Shown: positions 26,728-35,871 of the stretch, one piece after another
How positions within the stretch are numbered: the first letter of the stretch is position 1
Layout: each line of letters begins with the position of its first letter
Source of the DNA: Anaerovorax odorimutans
GTDB taxonomy: Bacteria; Bacillota; Clostridia; Peptostreptococcales; JAAYPU01
NCBI GenBank assembly: GCA_016841185.1
Contig: JAENZQ010000014.1
Span: forward strand, 28,961 to 92,960
Direction of reading: 5' to 3'
Length of the DNA stretch: 64,000 bases
Notes under the pieces: model-generated
Database searches by the model: none
Seen by the model: the letters and a program-made list of their open reading frames with translations, nothing else
Told to the model about the DNA's origin: nothing
Position numbers and translations under genes: made by a program

Positions 26728-27915
26728 TTGATTTTTCTTTGTTTTCTGATGCTTGCCATGATAATTTTGTCTTGCAGTCAAAGGGTATGCAAGGTACCGT
26801 TATGGTCTGCGGCAGATGCATCTGTTCCTGTCCCCCGGTTCGGTCTGCTATATTTTGCCGATGCCGATGAAAAGACAGAGCAGCCGACTCAGAAAAAGCT
26901 TAGGGATTCAAGAAAGAAAGGTCAGGTCGTAAAAAGCCACGATCTGAATGCGGCAATCATTTTATTGGTTAGTGCCATTTTAATGGGTATTCTCGGAGAG
27001 CATTCTTTTAATAAAGTATGTAAATTTCTGTATCTATGTTTCACCGACTATGCAGATTATCCCATATCCCCCGACAATATAAAAACAGTTATCAGTTTTT
27101 ATATGGTACAGTTTTTCGGCATTACAGGGGTTACCTTCGGAGTGGTAATGGTAATAGGAATTATTGCCAACTTGGTTCAATCCGGATTTGTTTTTTCAAC
27201 AGAACCTTTAAAACCGAATCTGAAAAAGCTGAATCCCTTTGAAGGCTTCAAGAATTTTTTTTCCAAAAGAGCCTTGTTTAATTTTTTTAAGACATTGATG
27301 AAGTTAATTTTTATCGGTGTTGTAGCTTTTATTTTTATCAAAGATAATGTTGACAAGGTATTTTCCATTGGAGGTTTGGATGTTTACGGATTGTTTCCAT
27401 TTCTTAAAGACTTGATTTTCAATTTAGTGATGAGGGTATTGGCCGTTTTGCTGGTACTTGGAATCATTGATTATATTTTTCAACGGTATGATTACAGAAA
27501 ACGCCTACGAATGACAAAACATGAAGTGAAAGAAGAATGGAAACAGACTGAAGGGGACCCTCAGATAAGATCTATGAGAAGACAGAGGCAGCGGCAGCTT
27601 TCAATGAACCGCATGATGACGGAAGTTTCTAGGGCTACGGTAGTCGTAACAAATCCGACTCATTTGGCAGCAGCCCTGAGATATGATGATAAGATGGATG
27701 AGATCCCAGTTTTAGTAGGAAAAGGTGCGGATTACGTGGCAGGTAAGATCCGCGAAGTAGCCAGGGAAAATGAGATTCCGATTATAGAAAACAAACCTCT
27801 TGCCCAGGTTTTATATAAGCAGGTGGAAATTGGCGAAGAAGTTCCGCCGTCACTTTACCATGCGGTTGCAGAAATACTGGCAGTGGTAATGAAAATCAAG
27901 AAAAAAGTCGTATAG
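26728..27915 (+). CDS. flhB: Flagellar export switch protein FlhB with N-terminal extension
   Basis: FlhB controls the rod/hook to filament export switch by autocleavage. The NPTH cleavage motif (VVVTNPTHLAAALRY) is intact. The conserved start of the mature protein (DEKTEQPTQKKLRDSRKKGQV) appears only at about residue 48. It is preceded by a hydrophobic, cysteine-containing stretch (MIFLCFLMLAMIILSC) that most FlhB proteins lack. The start is TTG 26728, 10 nt behind GAGGAG. No closer start codon with a ribosome site is visible. Confidence 0.93.
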   Translation: MIFLCFLMLAMIILSCSQRVCKVPLWSAADASVPVPRFGLLYFADADEKTEQPTQKKLRDSRKKGQVVKSHDLNAAIILLVSAILMGILGEHSFNKVCKFLYLCFTDYADYPISPDNIKTVISFYMVQFFGITGVTFGVVMVIGIIANLVQSGFVFSTEPLKPNLKKLNPFEGFKNFFSKRALFNFFKTLMKLIFIGVVAFIFIKDNVDKVFSIGGLDVYGLFPFLKDLIFNLVMRVLAVLLVLGIIDYIFQRYDYRKRLRMTKHEVKEEWKQTEGDPQIRSMRRQRQRQLSMNRMMTEVSRATVVVTNPTHLAAALRYDDKMDEIPVLVGKGADYVAGKIREVARENEIPIIENKPLAQVLYKQVEIGEEVPPSLYHAVAEILAVVMKIKKKVV

Positions 27916-27959
27916 TCGTAAAAGAGAATTTAAGAAAGCAAGATTAAGAGGTTGAAGAG

Positions 27960-30044
27960 ATGGCAGAAAGAAGAAAAGGTTTAATTGGCGGAATGACAAG
28001 AAATATGGACATTATAACGGCAGTAGGTGTTATTGCTATTGTCTCAATGATTATACTTCCCATCAGTCCCGGGTTGTTGGATTTATTCCTGACCTTCAAT
28101 ATTACTTTAGCCATTATCATTATCCTCTTAACCATGTTTACGAAGAGCATACTGGAATTTTCCGTATTTCCAACTCTTCTGCTGGTGACAACGCTTTTCC
28201 GTCTGGCTTTGAATATTTCTTCAACAAGATTGATATTAAGTGAGGGAAAAGCCGGAGAAGTGATTTCGGCATTCGGATCTTTTGTTGCGGCAGATAATTA
28301 TGTGGTAGGAGCTGTTATATTTATTATTATTGTGGTGATTCAATTTATTGTCATCACCAATGGAGCCGGAAGAGTGGCAGAAGTAGCTGCAAGATTTACA
28401 CTGGATGCAATGCCGGGAAAACAGATGAGCATTGATGCGGATCTGAACGCCGGCGTTATAGATGACAATGAAGCACGGAAACGACGCCAGGATCTTCAAT
28501 TGGAAGCAGACTTCTACGGTGCTATGGACGGAGCCAGCAAATTTGTTAAGGGAGATGCAATTGCAGGGATTGTGATTGTTTTTATAAATTTTATCGGAGG
28601 CATTGCTATTTTTTCATGGCAGAAAGATGTTCCTGTCTTGGATGCAATTCAGCAATTTGGTATACTGACCATAGGAGACGGATTGGTTAGCCAAGTGCCT
28701 GCTCTTTTGATATCAACAGCATCCGGTATTCTGGTAACCAGATCGGCTTCCCTTAATAGCTTTGGAAATGAGCTGACAATGCAATTGTTTTCAGTTCCAA
28801 AGGTTATCGGAATTGCAGCTGTTCTATTATTTGTTTTTGGAATTGTCCCGGGTCTGCCGGCGATACCCTTTTTTATCCTGGCAGCGTTATGCGGTGTAGT
28901 GGCTTATTTTCTTGCAGAGGAGAAGAAGCAAAAGGAGGCTGAAGAAGAACGCAAAGAGAAAGCAAAAGCAGATCGGACGGCATCCATGGAAAAAGAGCCG
29001 GAGGATATGGGCCGGTATATCCATATCGAACCTGTTGAAATAGAGATAGGATATGGATTGATTTCTCTTGCAGAAAGCGGAGAGGGAGGCGGTGACCTGT
29101 TGGGAAGAGTGACAGCGGTAAGAAAGCAGAATGCGTCCGAGATGGGCCTTTTGATTCCGCCTGTCAGAATAAGAGATAATTTGCAATTGAACGCAGATGA
29201 ATATATTATTAAAATAAGAGGAAATGAAATAGGAAGAGGAGAAGTATTATATAATCATTTATTGGTAATGAATCCGGGAAGCAGTGAAATTGACATAGAG
29301 GGAAAACCGGCTATAGAACCTGCTTTTGGCCTCCCTGCCAAGTGGATCGACAAAAAATATAAAGAAAAGGCAGAAATGCTGGAATATACCATAGTAGATC
29401 CCACAACCGTTATTGTAACCCATTTAAGTGAAGTGATTAAAGCAAACAGTCATGAGCTTTTAGGCCGGCAGGAAGTAAAAAAACTGTTGGATATGATGAA
29501 AGAAAACTACAGTGCCGTTGTAGAAGAACTGATACCTGATTTACTAACTCTCGGGGATGTCCAGAAAGTTCTTCAGAATTTACTCAGAGAAAGAGTCCCT
29601 ATTAAAGATATGTTGACGATTCTCGAAACTTTAGCGGATTACGGAAAGAATATCAAGGATACGGAAGTATTGACGGAGTATGTCCGAAACAGGATCGGCA
29701 GGACCATTGTAGCAGATTACCTGTCAAAAGAGAATAAATTGGAAATCATTACAGTCAATCCAAATCTGGAAGAATACATAAACGAGAATATCCAGAAATC
29801 GTTCCAAGGCTCTTTTCCTGCTATTGATCCTTCGATAACGACCAAAATTCTGGAAAGAATAGATGCGATACTGCAGTCTTCAAAAGCATCTAAGCCAATC
29901 GTTCTGACTTCACCGAGGATACGGGTGGCATTTAAGAGATTGATTGAAATGACATTTCCGCAGTTGGCGGTCCTGTCTTTGAATGAAATACCAAATTCCA
30001 TTGAATTCGAAGGTGTTGGGATGGTGAGTGTGAATGATAATTAA
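27960..30044 (+). CDS. flhA: Flagellar export gate protein FlhA
   Basis: FlhA forms the nonameric cytoplasmic ring that receives export substrates. It is 694 residues long. The N-terminal half has about eight membrane helices and the FHIPEP-type loop (GRVAEVAARFTLDAMPGKQMSIDADLNAG). The C-terminal half is the cytoplasmic domain (YGLISLAESGEGGGDLLGRV, TVVEEL-like region, TSPRIRVAFKRLIEMTFPQLAVLS). The gene overlaps flhF by 11 nt. Complete. Confidence 0.96.
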   Translation: MAERRKGLIGGMTRNMDIITAVGVIAIVSMIILPISPGLLDLFLTFNITLAIIIILLTMFTKSILEFSVFPTLLLVTTLFRLALNISSTRLILSEGKAGEVISAFGSFVAADNYVVGAVIFIIIVVIQFIVITNGAGRVAEVAARFTLDAMPGKQMSIDADLNAGVIDDNEARKRRQDLQLEADFYGAMDGASKFVKGDAIAGIVIVFINFIGGIAIFSWQKDVPVLDAIQQFGILTIGDGLVSQVPALLISTASGILVTRSASLNSFGNELTMQLFSVPKVIGIAAVLLFVFGIVPGLPAIPFFILAALCGVVAYFLAEEKKQKEAEEERKEKAKADRTASMEKEPEDMGRYIHIEPVEIEIGYGLISLAESGEGGGDLLGRVTAVRKQNASEMGLLIPPVRIRDNLQLNADEYIIKIRGNEIGRGEVLYNHLLVMNPGSSEIDIEGKPAIEPAFGLPAKWIDKKYKEKAEMLEYTIVDPTTVIVTHLSEVIKANSHELLGRQEVKKLLDMMKENYSAVVEELIPDLLTLGDVQKVLQNLLRERVPIKDMLTILETLADYGKNIKDTEVLTEYVRNRIGRTIVADYLSKENKLEIITVNPNLEEYINENIQKSFQGSFPAIDPSITTKILERIDAILQSSKASKPIVLTSPRIRVAFKRLIEMTFPQLAVLSLNEIPNSIEFEGVGMVSVNDN

Positions 30045-31152
30045 AAATTATGTCGTAAATGATATGTATGAAGCGATGGTGCTCATCAAAAAGGAATTAG
30101 GAAATGATGCAGTGATTGTAAGTAAGCGTGAAGTCAGGCAAAAAGGGCTTGCAGGGCTTTTCAAAAAGAAAAAGCTTGAAGTGACTGCGGCAACAGAGGT
30201 TATATCGCAGAATGGAAACGGCATTGCCAAAAGAAATTACAATCCGCCGCCTCAGCAGGAAGTGATAAAAGAAGCGGCTGTGCATCAGGAAAGCAGGACA
30301 ACAGAAGAATTAAAGGAAGAGATGCAGCAAATTAAAAGCATTGTCCAAATGCTGGTTGAAAAGTCAGATTCCCGTTTAGAAAAAGAAAAAGAGGCGACCA
30401 TAAAAGACGTTATGATAGAAATGGATTTTCATCCCGTTGTAATCGATGATTTTGAGCAATATTGCAAGAAGAGGTCTTTAAAGCCGGATACCGCCGATAA
30501 TACTGTTCTAAGTGAATTTGTGATGGACAGGTTTGACAGAAAGGTACGGGTAGAGGATGTAGGCGGCAGAATAAAAACTTTTATCGGACCGACTGGGGTT
30601 GGTAAAACAACCACCATTGCCAAGCTGGCCTCCAATGAGGCATTGGTGAATCAGAAAAAAATAGGATTGATAACCATTGATACTTATAGGATCGGTGCGG
30701 TGGAGCAGCTAAAAATCTATGCCAATATTCTTGGAGTTCCTGTTAAAGTGGTTTTTTCTCCTGAAGATCTGCCTGATGCCATTGAACAATTTAATGATAA
30801 AGACTTGATATTTATCGATTCCACAGGGAGAAGCCATAAGAATATCCATCAATTAAATGAATTGAAATCTTACCTGGATCAATGCAGTAATATAAAAATT
30901 TATCTTGTATCGAGTATGGTTACGAAAAATGTAGATTTTGCAAGGACAATTGAAAACTATAAAAACGTGGGATTTGATAGTTTGATCCTGACCAAGTTTG
31001 ATGAGACCTACAGCGCAGGAAACATTATGAATGCGGGATACTTTACAGATAAACCCATCAGCTTTATATGCAAGGGACAGGTTGTTCCAGATGATATAGA
31101 AGTCGCATCCAAAGAAACACTGTTAAAATATATATGGGGTGAAGTAAAATGA
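30034..31152 (+). CDS. flhF: Flagellar biosynthesis GTPase FlhF
   Basis: FlhF is an SRP-type GTPase that sets flagellar placement and number together with FlhG. The 372-residue protein has a variable basic N-terminus and an NG domain. G1 is FIGPTGVGKTTTIAKLASN, G2 is ITIDTYRIGAVEQLKIYA, G3 is FIDSTGRSHKN and G4 is LTKFDET. It overlaps flhA by 11 nt and flhG by 4 nt. Both genes are preserved, so polar or number-controlled flagellation is plausible. Confidence 0.95.
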   Translation: MIIKNYVVNDMYEAMVLIKKELGNDAVIVSKREVRQKGLAGLFKKKKLEVTAATEVISQNGNGIAKRNYNPPPQQEVIKEAAVHQESRTTEELKEEMQQIKSIVQMLVEKSDSRLEKEKEATIKDVMIEMDFHPVVIDDFEQYCKKRSLKPDTADNTVLSEFVMDRFDRKVRVEDVGGRIKTFIGPTGVGKTTTIAKLASNEALVNQKKIGLITIDTYRIGAVEQLKIYANILGVPVKVVFSPEDLPDAIEQFNDKDLIFIDSTGRSHKNIHQLNELKSYLDQCSNIKIYLVSSMVTKNVDFARTIENYKNVGFDSLILTKFDETYSAGNIMNAGYFTDKPISFICKGQVVPDDIEVASKETLLKYIWGEVK

Positions 31153-32030
31153 CTGATCAGGCCCATAATTTAAGAAACCTGGTGGAACAGAAGCGCAAAG
31201 AAAAAATTGATAAGATTGTTAATGAAAAAGATATAAAAGTATATTGTATTGCCAGCGGAAAAGGCGGCGTCGGAAAAACCAATGTAGTCGTCAATCTGGC
31301 CATTTCATTACAAAGAAAAGGGCGGAAGGTCCTGATTATTGATGCTGATTTAGGTATGGCAAATGTGGATGTGGTTCTGGGATTGTTTCCTGCTGTTACA
31401 CTGTTTGATGTGTTCTTTAATAATAAATCATTACAGGAAGCTATTATAGAAGGACCAGAAGGCATTAAAATCATTCCCGGAGGTTCCGGGATGATCAAAA
31501 TGACCACATTGGATACAGCACAGCAGAGTAAACTGGCAGAAGAGTTCATTCAATTGGATGATATCGATACCATACTCATCGATACCGGTGCAGGCATTTC
31601 CATGAATCTGATGTCTTTTATTGCCTTTTCTCAAGAGGTGCTGATTGTCACAACTCCGGAACCCACCGCTTTGACAGATGCATACGGGCTGTTGAAAGTG
31701 ATTTCCGAACTTCAGTTGAAGAAAAGCATCAAAGTTATTGTCAATCGTGTTTCGGGTAAAGACATTGCCCTTTTTACTTTTGAGAGGCTGAAAAATACAG
31801 TGGAAAAATTTCTTAGAATCAATCTGGAGTATGCCGGGTATATCATGGACGATATTCGTGTATCCAATGCTGTTATGGACAGGAAGGCATTCGTTTTGGA
31901 GTATCCTAATGCGGTTGCATCGAAATGTATTAACAGTATTTCGGACAGGATGATTGGGAAGTCCAAAAATGAGATACGCTTGCGCACCATGTCGGAAGTA
32001 TATAACAGACTTATTAAAGTGTTTGGATAA
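31149..32030 (+). CDS. flhG: MinD-like flagellar number regulator FlhG
   Basis: FlhG (YlxH) is a MinD/ParA-family ATPase that limits flagellar number. The 293-residue protein has the deviant Walker A IASGKGGVGKTNVVVNLA and LIIDADLGMANVDVVLG. The GlyxIle region (TILIDTGAGISMNLMSF) also fits. It is coupled to flhF. In Bacillus-type operons che genes follow. Here the next gene encodes a PilZ protein. Confidence 0.94.
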   Translation: MTDQAHNLRNLVEQKRKEKIDKIVNEKDIKVYCIASGKGGVGKTNVVVNLAISLQRKGRKVLIIDADLGMANVDVVLGLFPAVTLFDVFFNNKSLQEAIIEGPEGIKIIPGGSGMIKMTTLDTAQQSKLAEEFIQLDDIDTILIDTGAGISMNLMSFIAFSQEVLIVTTPEPTALTDAYGLLKVISELQLKKSIKVIVNRVSGKDIALFTFERLKNTVEKFLRINLEYAGYIMDDIRVSNAVMDRKAFVLEYPNAVASKCINSISDRMIGKSKNEIRLRTMSEVYNRLIKVFG

Positions 32031-32041
32031 AGGTGGTCTTT

Positions 32042-32722
32042 ATGACAATTGTATTTAAGATGAACCGAAGAATAGAATTATTTTCCCTTGAGGATGAAAA
32101 AATAGGCAACAGTACTATTCAGGATGAAGACAGAGGGCATATTTTTATCAGTATTCCTATGGGAAAAAACGGGTATGGATATTTGCAGCCGGGAGAAAAA
32201 GTAAAAGCTACATATTGTGGCGAAAACAACAAGATTTTTTCCTTTGTATCCGAAATAGTCGAAACAATTAAGGACCAGATTCCCTTGATAAAGCTGAAAA
32301 AAGTTGAAGAATATGAAATTATTCAAAGAAGACGATATGTTCGTATTCCTTTGATGATAGATTTTGAGTATTTTATCATGAAGGAAAGGATCGATATCGG
32401 GAAAACACCGGTTCCCGAGCTAAAAGAGATTTATAAGTATAAAAAATGGAAGCAGGGCTATACATATGATTTAAGCGCCGGAGGTGCAGGTGTGGTGATA
32501 AAGGATCCTCTGCAGATGGGCGATGAATTGTTTTGCATTCTTGAGGACGATAATTTTCAGGAAGCCGTTGAAGGAAAAGTTATCAGAATCAACAAGAATG
32601 AGCATGCCGGCGATCGGCTGTACAGAATAGGCATCTGTTTTACCAATATGGATTATCAAGTAGAGGAAAAATTGGTGCGATACATTTTTCAGAAAATGAG
32701 AGAACAGTTAAAAGTAAGATAA
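32042..32722 (+). CDS. PilZ-domain flagellar brake protein, YcgR-like
   Basis: YcgR-type proteins bind cyclic di-GMP through a PilZ domain and slow the motor. The 226-residue product has an N-terminal YcgR-like beta domain. The PilZ domain carries both binding motifs, RRRYVRIP (RxxxR) near residue 100 and DLSAGGAG (D/NxSxxG) near 145. The track starts at GTG 32033. ATG 32042 behind AAGGTGG is preferred. Its place between flhG and fliA suggests cyclic di-GMP control of motility. Confidence 0.9.
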   Translation: MTIVFKMNRRIELFSLEDEKIGNSTIQDEDRGHIFISIPMGKNGYGYLQPGEKVKATYCGENNKIFSFVSEIVETIKDQIPLIKLKKVEEYEIIQRRRYVRIPLMIDFEYFIMKERIDIGKTPVPELKEIYKYKKWKQGYTYDLSAGGAGVVIKDPLQMGDELFCILEDDNFQEAVEGKVIRINKNEHAGDRLYRIGICFTNMDYQVEEKLVRYIFQKMREQLKVR

Positions 32723-32742
32723 ATAAAAAAGGGGTGCCGTGT

Positions 32743-33477
32743 TTGCAACAAGATCATATATATCCTACAAAAGACGAAAATCAAATCATGCAGTACCTTC
32801 CGCTGGTGGAGAGAATTGTCGACAAAATAAATATCAATTCCCGCCAGGGATTGGAAAGAGAAGATTACATCAATTTAGGGATCATAGGATTGATGGAAGC
32901 CATGGATAAGTACAATCCTTCATTGAATGCTTCTTTTGAACATTATGCCAAGTGGCGAATCAAAGGTGCTATTTATGACGAACTCAGAAAAAATGGAAGC
33001 ATTTCAAGGAGCCGGATGGATAAGCTCAATGAAATGTATAAGATTCGTTCCCTGCTGCAGCAGGAGCTTATGAGAGAGCCCAGTGACCAAGAGATCTGCA
33101 GTTATATGGATATAGATATCAGAGAACTTCAAATTATTTACGAAACAGCTTACTATCTGTCCTATACTTTTCTGGAGGAGACACTTTTTGTAAATGATGA
33201 TGAGTATTCTCTTAAAGAACTTATAGAGGATAAGACGGCCATAGATCCTTCAGGGAAGATATTAGAAGAAGAATTGAAGGATCAGTTGGTATGTGCCATT
33301 GATCACTTGACAGAGAAAGAACAAATTGTACTGGACTTATATTATAACAAGGAGCTGCCGCTGAAGGAAATTGCAGCCATTCTGGATGTTTCCATCTCCA
33401 GAGTGTCTCAAATACACGGCAAGACCATTATCAAACTGAGAAACCTTATGGAAAGAGAAGCGGTTGGAGAACTATAG
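32743..33477 (+). CDS. fliA: RNA polymerase sigma factor for flagellar genes (sigma-28)
   Basis: A FliA/WhiG/SigD-type sigma factor of about 244 residues that would transcribe late flagellar genes. Region 2 is YLPLVERIVDKININ to KWRIKGAIYDELRKN. Region 4 is LPLKEIAAILDVSISRVSQIHGKTIIKLRN. The family insert GSISRSRMDKLNEMYKIRS is present. The start is probably TTG 32743, 8 nt behind AAAAGGGG. The track's GTG 32734 overlaps that ribosome site. It is followed by an AT-rich repeat and a SwrB-like gene, as sigD-swrB in Bacillus. Confidence 0.93.
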   Translation: MQQDHIYPTKDENQIMQYLPLVERIVDKININSRQGLEREDYINLGIIGLMEAMDKYNPSLNASFEHYAKWRIKGAIYDELRKNGSISRSRMDKLNEMYKIRSLLQQELMREPSDQEICSYMDIDIRELQIIYETAYYLSYTFLEETLFVNDDEYSLKELIEDKTAIDPSGKILEEELKDQLVCAIDHLTEKEQIVLDLYYNKELPLKEIAAILDVSISRVSQIHGKTIIKLRNLMEREAVGEL

Positions 33478-33537
33478 ATAAAAGATAACAGATAAAAGAT
33501 AAAAGTTAATGACAATTTTGTTTACAAAATTACCATA
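33477..33537 (+). repeat. AT-rich dispersed intergenic repeat, copy R2
   Basis: GATAAAAGATAA units lead into AAAGTTAATGACAATTTTG and the palindromic core AATTTTG-TTTA-CAAAATT. The same order of units is seen at 41982 and, in shorter form, at 45441 and 47744. Confidence 0.65.
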
Positions 33538-33571
33538 TATAACTTAGAACTAAGAGCTTCAGGCTCCGGCA

Positions 33572-33584
33572 TGTCATCGCGAGG
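33572..33584 (+). repeat. TGTCATCGCGAGG repeat, copy 2
   Basis: Identical 13 bases to the copy at 20127. Here the purine-rich end (GAGGGGGG) seems to act as the ribosome site of the SwrB-like gene. Confidence 0.55.
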
Positions 33585-33588
33585 GGGG

Positions 33589-33999
33589 ATGGACTTGTTA
33601 TATTTTTTATTTACGGTGGGACTTGTTTTATTTCTGTATGGTTTAAGAAAAAGCCGGCTTGAGAAAAAAACTTTCAGCGTATTATATGATGAAGCATCGG
33701 AGAAAGAGGATATCAAACTGGTAAATCATTCAATAAATGAAGAAACTTTAAAAAAGGATATTGACCATTTATACCGGGAAATAGAAAAAATCAAGGAGGA
33801 TATCGCAAAGGCGAAAATCATACCGGAAGAGGATAATGATGCAGCAGAACATGACGGAAACGAACAAATCATCATATCCTACAAGGAATTATCGGAAAGA
33901 CTTAAAAATGCTGATGACCTGTCATTGGAAAAATTATCGCGAGAAATGAATATTGGAAAGGGGGAATTGCTATTATTAAAAAATTTATCAAAAAGATGA
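33589..33999 (+). CDS. SwrB/YlxL-like membrane-anchored protein
   Basis: A protein of about 136 residues with one N-terminal membrane segment (MDLLYFLFTVGLVLFLYGL), an acidic coiled-coil middle, and a C-terminal helix-turn-helix-like end (LEKLSREMNIGKGELLLLKNL). This layout and the position right after the sigma factor match SwrB of Bacillus, which promotes hook-basal-body maturation. Sequence identity cannot be judged here. Three starts are possible (ATG 33571, ATG 33589, TTG 33595). I prefer 33589, which begins just before the membrane segment. Confidence 0.6.
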   Translation: MDLLYFLFTVGLVLFLYGLRKSRLEKKTFSVLYDEASEKEDIKLVNHSINEETLKKDIDHLYREIEKIKEDIAKAKIIPEEDNDAAEHDGNEQIIISYKELSERLKNADDLSLEKLSREMNIGKGELLLLKNLSKR

Positions 34000-34169
34000 A
34001 ATCCCTTTTTGAACCCACAGCCATCATGGGCATTGGACTGGGAATGATGATGACTTGTATCGTCATTATGATTTTTAAGAATTCTATTTACTCGGACTAT
34101 GAGATAGAAAAGAAGGCAAGAGAATTGGGAATGAAATATCCCGATGAAATAAGAGCATTGGAACAATAA
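33996..34169 (+). CDS. Small single-pass membrane protein in flagellar operon
   Basis: A 57-residue ORF too short for the track: MKSLFEPTAIMG, then a membrane segment (GIGLGMMMTCIVIMIF), then a charged tail ending KYPDEIRALEQ. It overlaps the SwrB-like gene by 4 nt (ATGA) and ends 21 nt before flhO, so it is very likely translated. ATG 33996 has no good ribosome site. An upstream ATT around 33972 behind GGGGG is an alternative and would add eight residues. Function unknown. Confidence 0.6.
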   Translation: MKSLFEPTAIMGIGLGMMMTCIVIMIFKNSIYSDYEIEKKARELGMKYPDEIRALEQ

Positions 34170-34190
34170 TATGTCAGGAGGTACAAGAAT

Positions 34191-34949
34191 ATGATGCGAG
34201 CACTTTTTACAGCTGCTTCAGGCATGATTATACAGGAAAGACGTCAGATAAATACTACAAATAATTTGTCCAATGCAGCTACCACAGGATTCAAAATGCA
34301 GGAGCTGATTTCAAAAGAAACCGACAGGTCATTGATTCAAAACAGGGAGCACTCGAGTACAGGAAACAGCTATATGCGGGACTTAGGAGAAATAAGCCTT
34401 GGTGCGGAAATCGATGAAGTCTATTCAAACTTTGAACAGGGAATGCTTCAAGAAACCACAAGAGATACGGATCTTGCAATCGAAGGAGAAGGCTTTTTCA
34501 GGGTCCAATTCAGCGAAATGCAAACAGGATATACCAGAAACGGACATTTTAAAATCGACGGTGAAGGCTATTTAACAACGGAAGATGGAAAAAGAGTTTT
34601 ATCTAATAACAATCAGCCAATACTTGTAGAGAACAAAATACTTTCTGTCAGCGAAAACGGCGTTGTTTCTCTTGACGGAGATGAAGAATATGAATTAGGG
34701 ATTGTCAACATCTCCGGTACAAACCTGAAGGCCATAGGAGAAGGCTATTATTTAATGGAAAACGGTCAGGAAATAGAATCTGAAAACGCTGTTATTCATC
34801 AAAGAATGCTGGAACGATCCAATGTAAATCCGTTGAAAGAAATGGTGAGAATGATTGAAATCGCCAGATCATTCGAATCCAATCAGAAAGTATTGCAGTC
34901 CATCGACAAAATGATGGAAAAATCTGTTAACAGCGTTGGAAAAGTTTAA
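34191..34949 (+). CDS. flhO: Flagellar rod protein FlhO (FlgF/FlgG family)
   Basis: A distal-rod type protein of 252 residues. The N-terminus MMRALFTAASGMIIQERRQINTTNNLSNAATTGFK and the tail MLERSNVNPLKEMVRMIEIARSFESNQKVLQSIDKMM are family signatures. GGAGG precedes the start. Paired with the next gene as flhO-flhP, the normal arrangement in Firmicutes. Confidence 0.9.
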   Translation: MMRALFTAASGMIIQERRQINTTNNLSNAATTGFKMQELISKETDRSLIQNREHSSTGNSYMRDLGEISLGAEIDEVYSNFEQGMLQETTRDTDLAIEGEGFFRVQFSEMQTGYTRNGHFKIDGEGYLTTEDGKRVLSNNNQPILVENKILSVSENGVVSLDGDEEYELGIVNISGTNLKAIGEGYYLMENGQEIESENAVIHQRMLERSNVNPLKEMVRMIEIARSFESNQKVLQSIDKMMEKSVNSVGKV

Positions 34950-34965
34950 TGGAGGAAGTGTTTAA

Positions 34966-35748
34966 ATGAACGGTATTCTATATACGGGACGAAGCGGCTT
35001 AGATGCTCTTCAAAAAAGAATCGAAACCATCTCAAACAATATTGCCAATATGAATACGGCAGGTTACAAAAAAGTAGACCAATCCTTTCAGGAGTTATTA
35101 AAAAATAAGATTGGCGAGTTGGGAACGCCTTTGACAGAAGAACTGGAAGCAGAAGACCCTGCCATAGGCGGAGGGGTCAGGGTAACCGAACCTTACAGGG
35201 TATTTGATCAGGGGACGCTTTCACCGTCATCTAATCCTTTGGAACTTGCCATCGACGGAAATGGATTTTTCGGTTTTGAAAATGGTGATGAGATACTATT
35301 TTCCAGAGCAGCAAATCTTTCAGTAAATGAAGAGGGCGAGCTTGTTGATTCAAACGGCAGAAACATTTCCGTTGAAGATGAAGAAGATTTAAATGATTAC
35401 GATAAATCGTCCGTTATCATTAATAAGATGGGAGAAATATTTGCAGAAGACGAAGATGGAGAATTGGAAAGCGTAGGGAAGATAATTCTATACGATGTCG
35501 AGAACAGAGAGAATCTTAAAGATGCTGGAGCAGGTTATTACAGGGTTGCTGAAGGAGAAGAGTTATTGGATTCCGAGGATGAACCCGAGCTTTTCGGAAC
35601 CATAAATCAAGGTTATTTGGAAATGTCAAATGTGGCGATTGAGAAAGAAATGATCGATTTAATGATTCTTGAAAGAGCTTATCAACTCAATGCAAGGAGT
35701 CTCGAAGCAGCAGACGAAATGTGGAAAATGACCAATAACATCAGATAA
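34966..35748 (+). CDS. flhP: Flagellar rod protein FlhP (FlgG family)
   Basis: A 260-residue rod/hook family protein. The N-terminus MNGILYTGRSGLDALQKRIETISNNIANMNTAGYK and the tail MSNVAIEKEMIDLMILERAYQLNARSLEAADEMWKM are clear. The middle is acidic (VEDEEDLNDYDK). It follows flhO by 16 nt with GGAGG in between. FlgF versus FlgG naming is uncertain. Confidence 0.9.
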   Translation: MNGILYTGRSGLDALQKRIETISNNIANMNTAGYKKVDQSFQELLKNKIGELGTPLTEELEAEDPAIGGGVRVTEPYRVFDQGTLSPSSNPLELAIDGNGFFGFENGDEILFSRAANLSVNEEGELVDSNGRNISVEDEEDLNDYDKSSVIINKMGEIFAEDEDGELESVGKIILYDVENRENLKDAGAGYYRVAEGEELLDSEDEPELFGTINQGYLEMSNVAIEKEMIDLMILERAYQLNARSLEAADEMWKMTNNIR

Positions 35749-35871
35749 TAATCATTAATAAAAATGGTAATTAAAGGGATGAAAGATGAGAGTTTTGGTC
35801 GGAAATATTGTTTTTGCTTTAGATATTTATTTCTTAAATCTTAAACTTAAGTGAGAAGTGAGGGGAAATGT

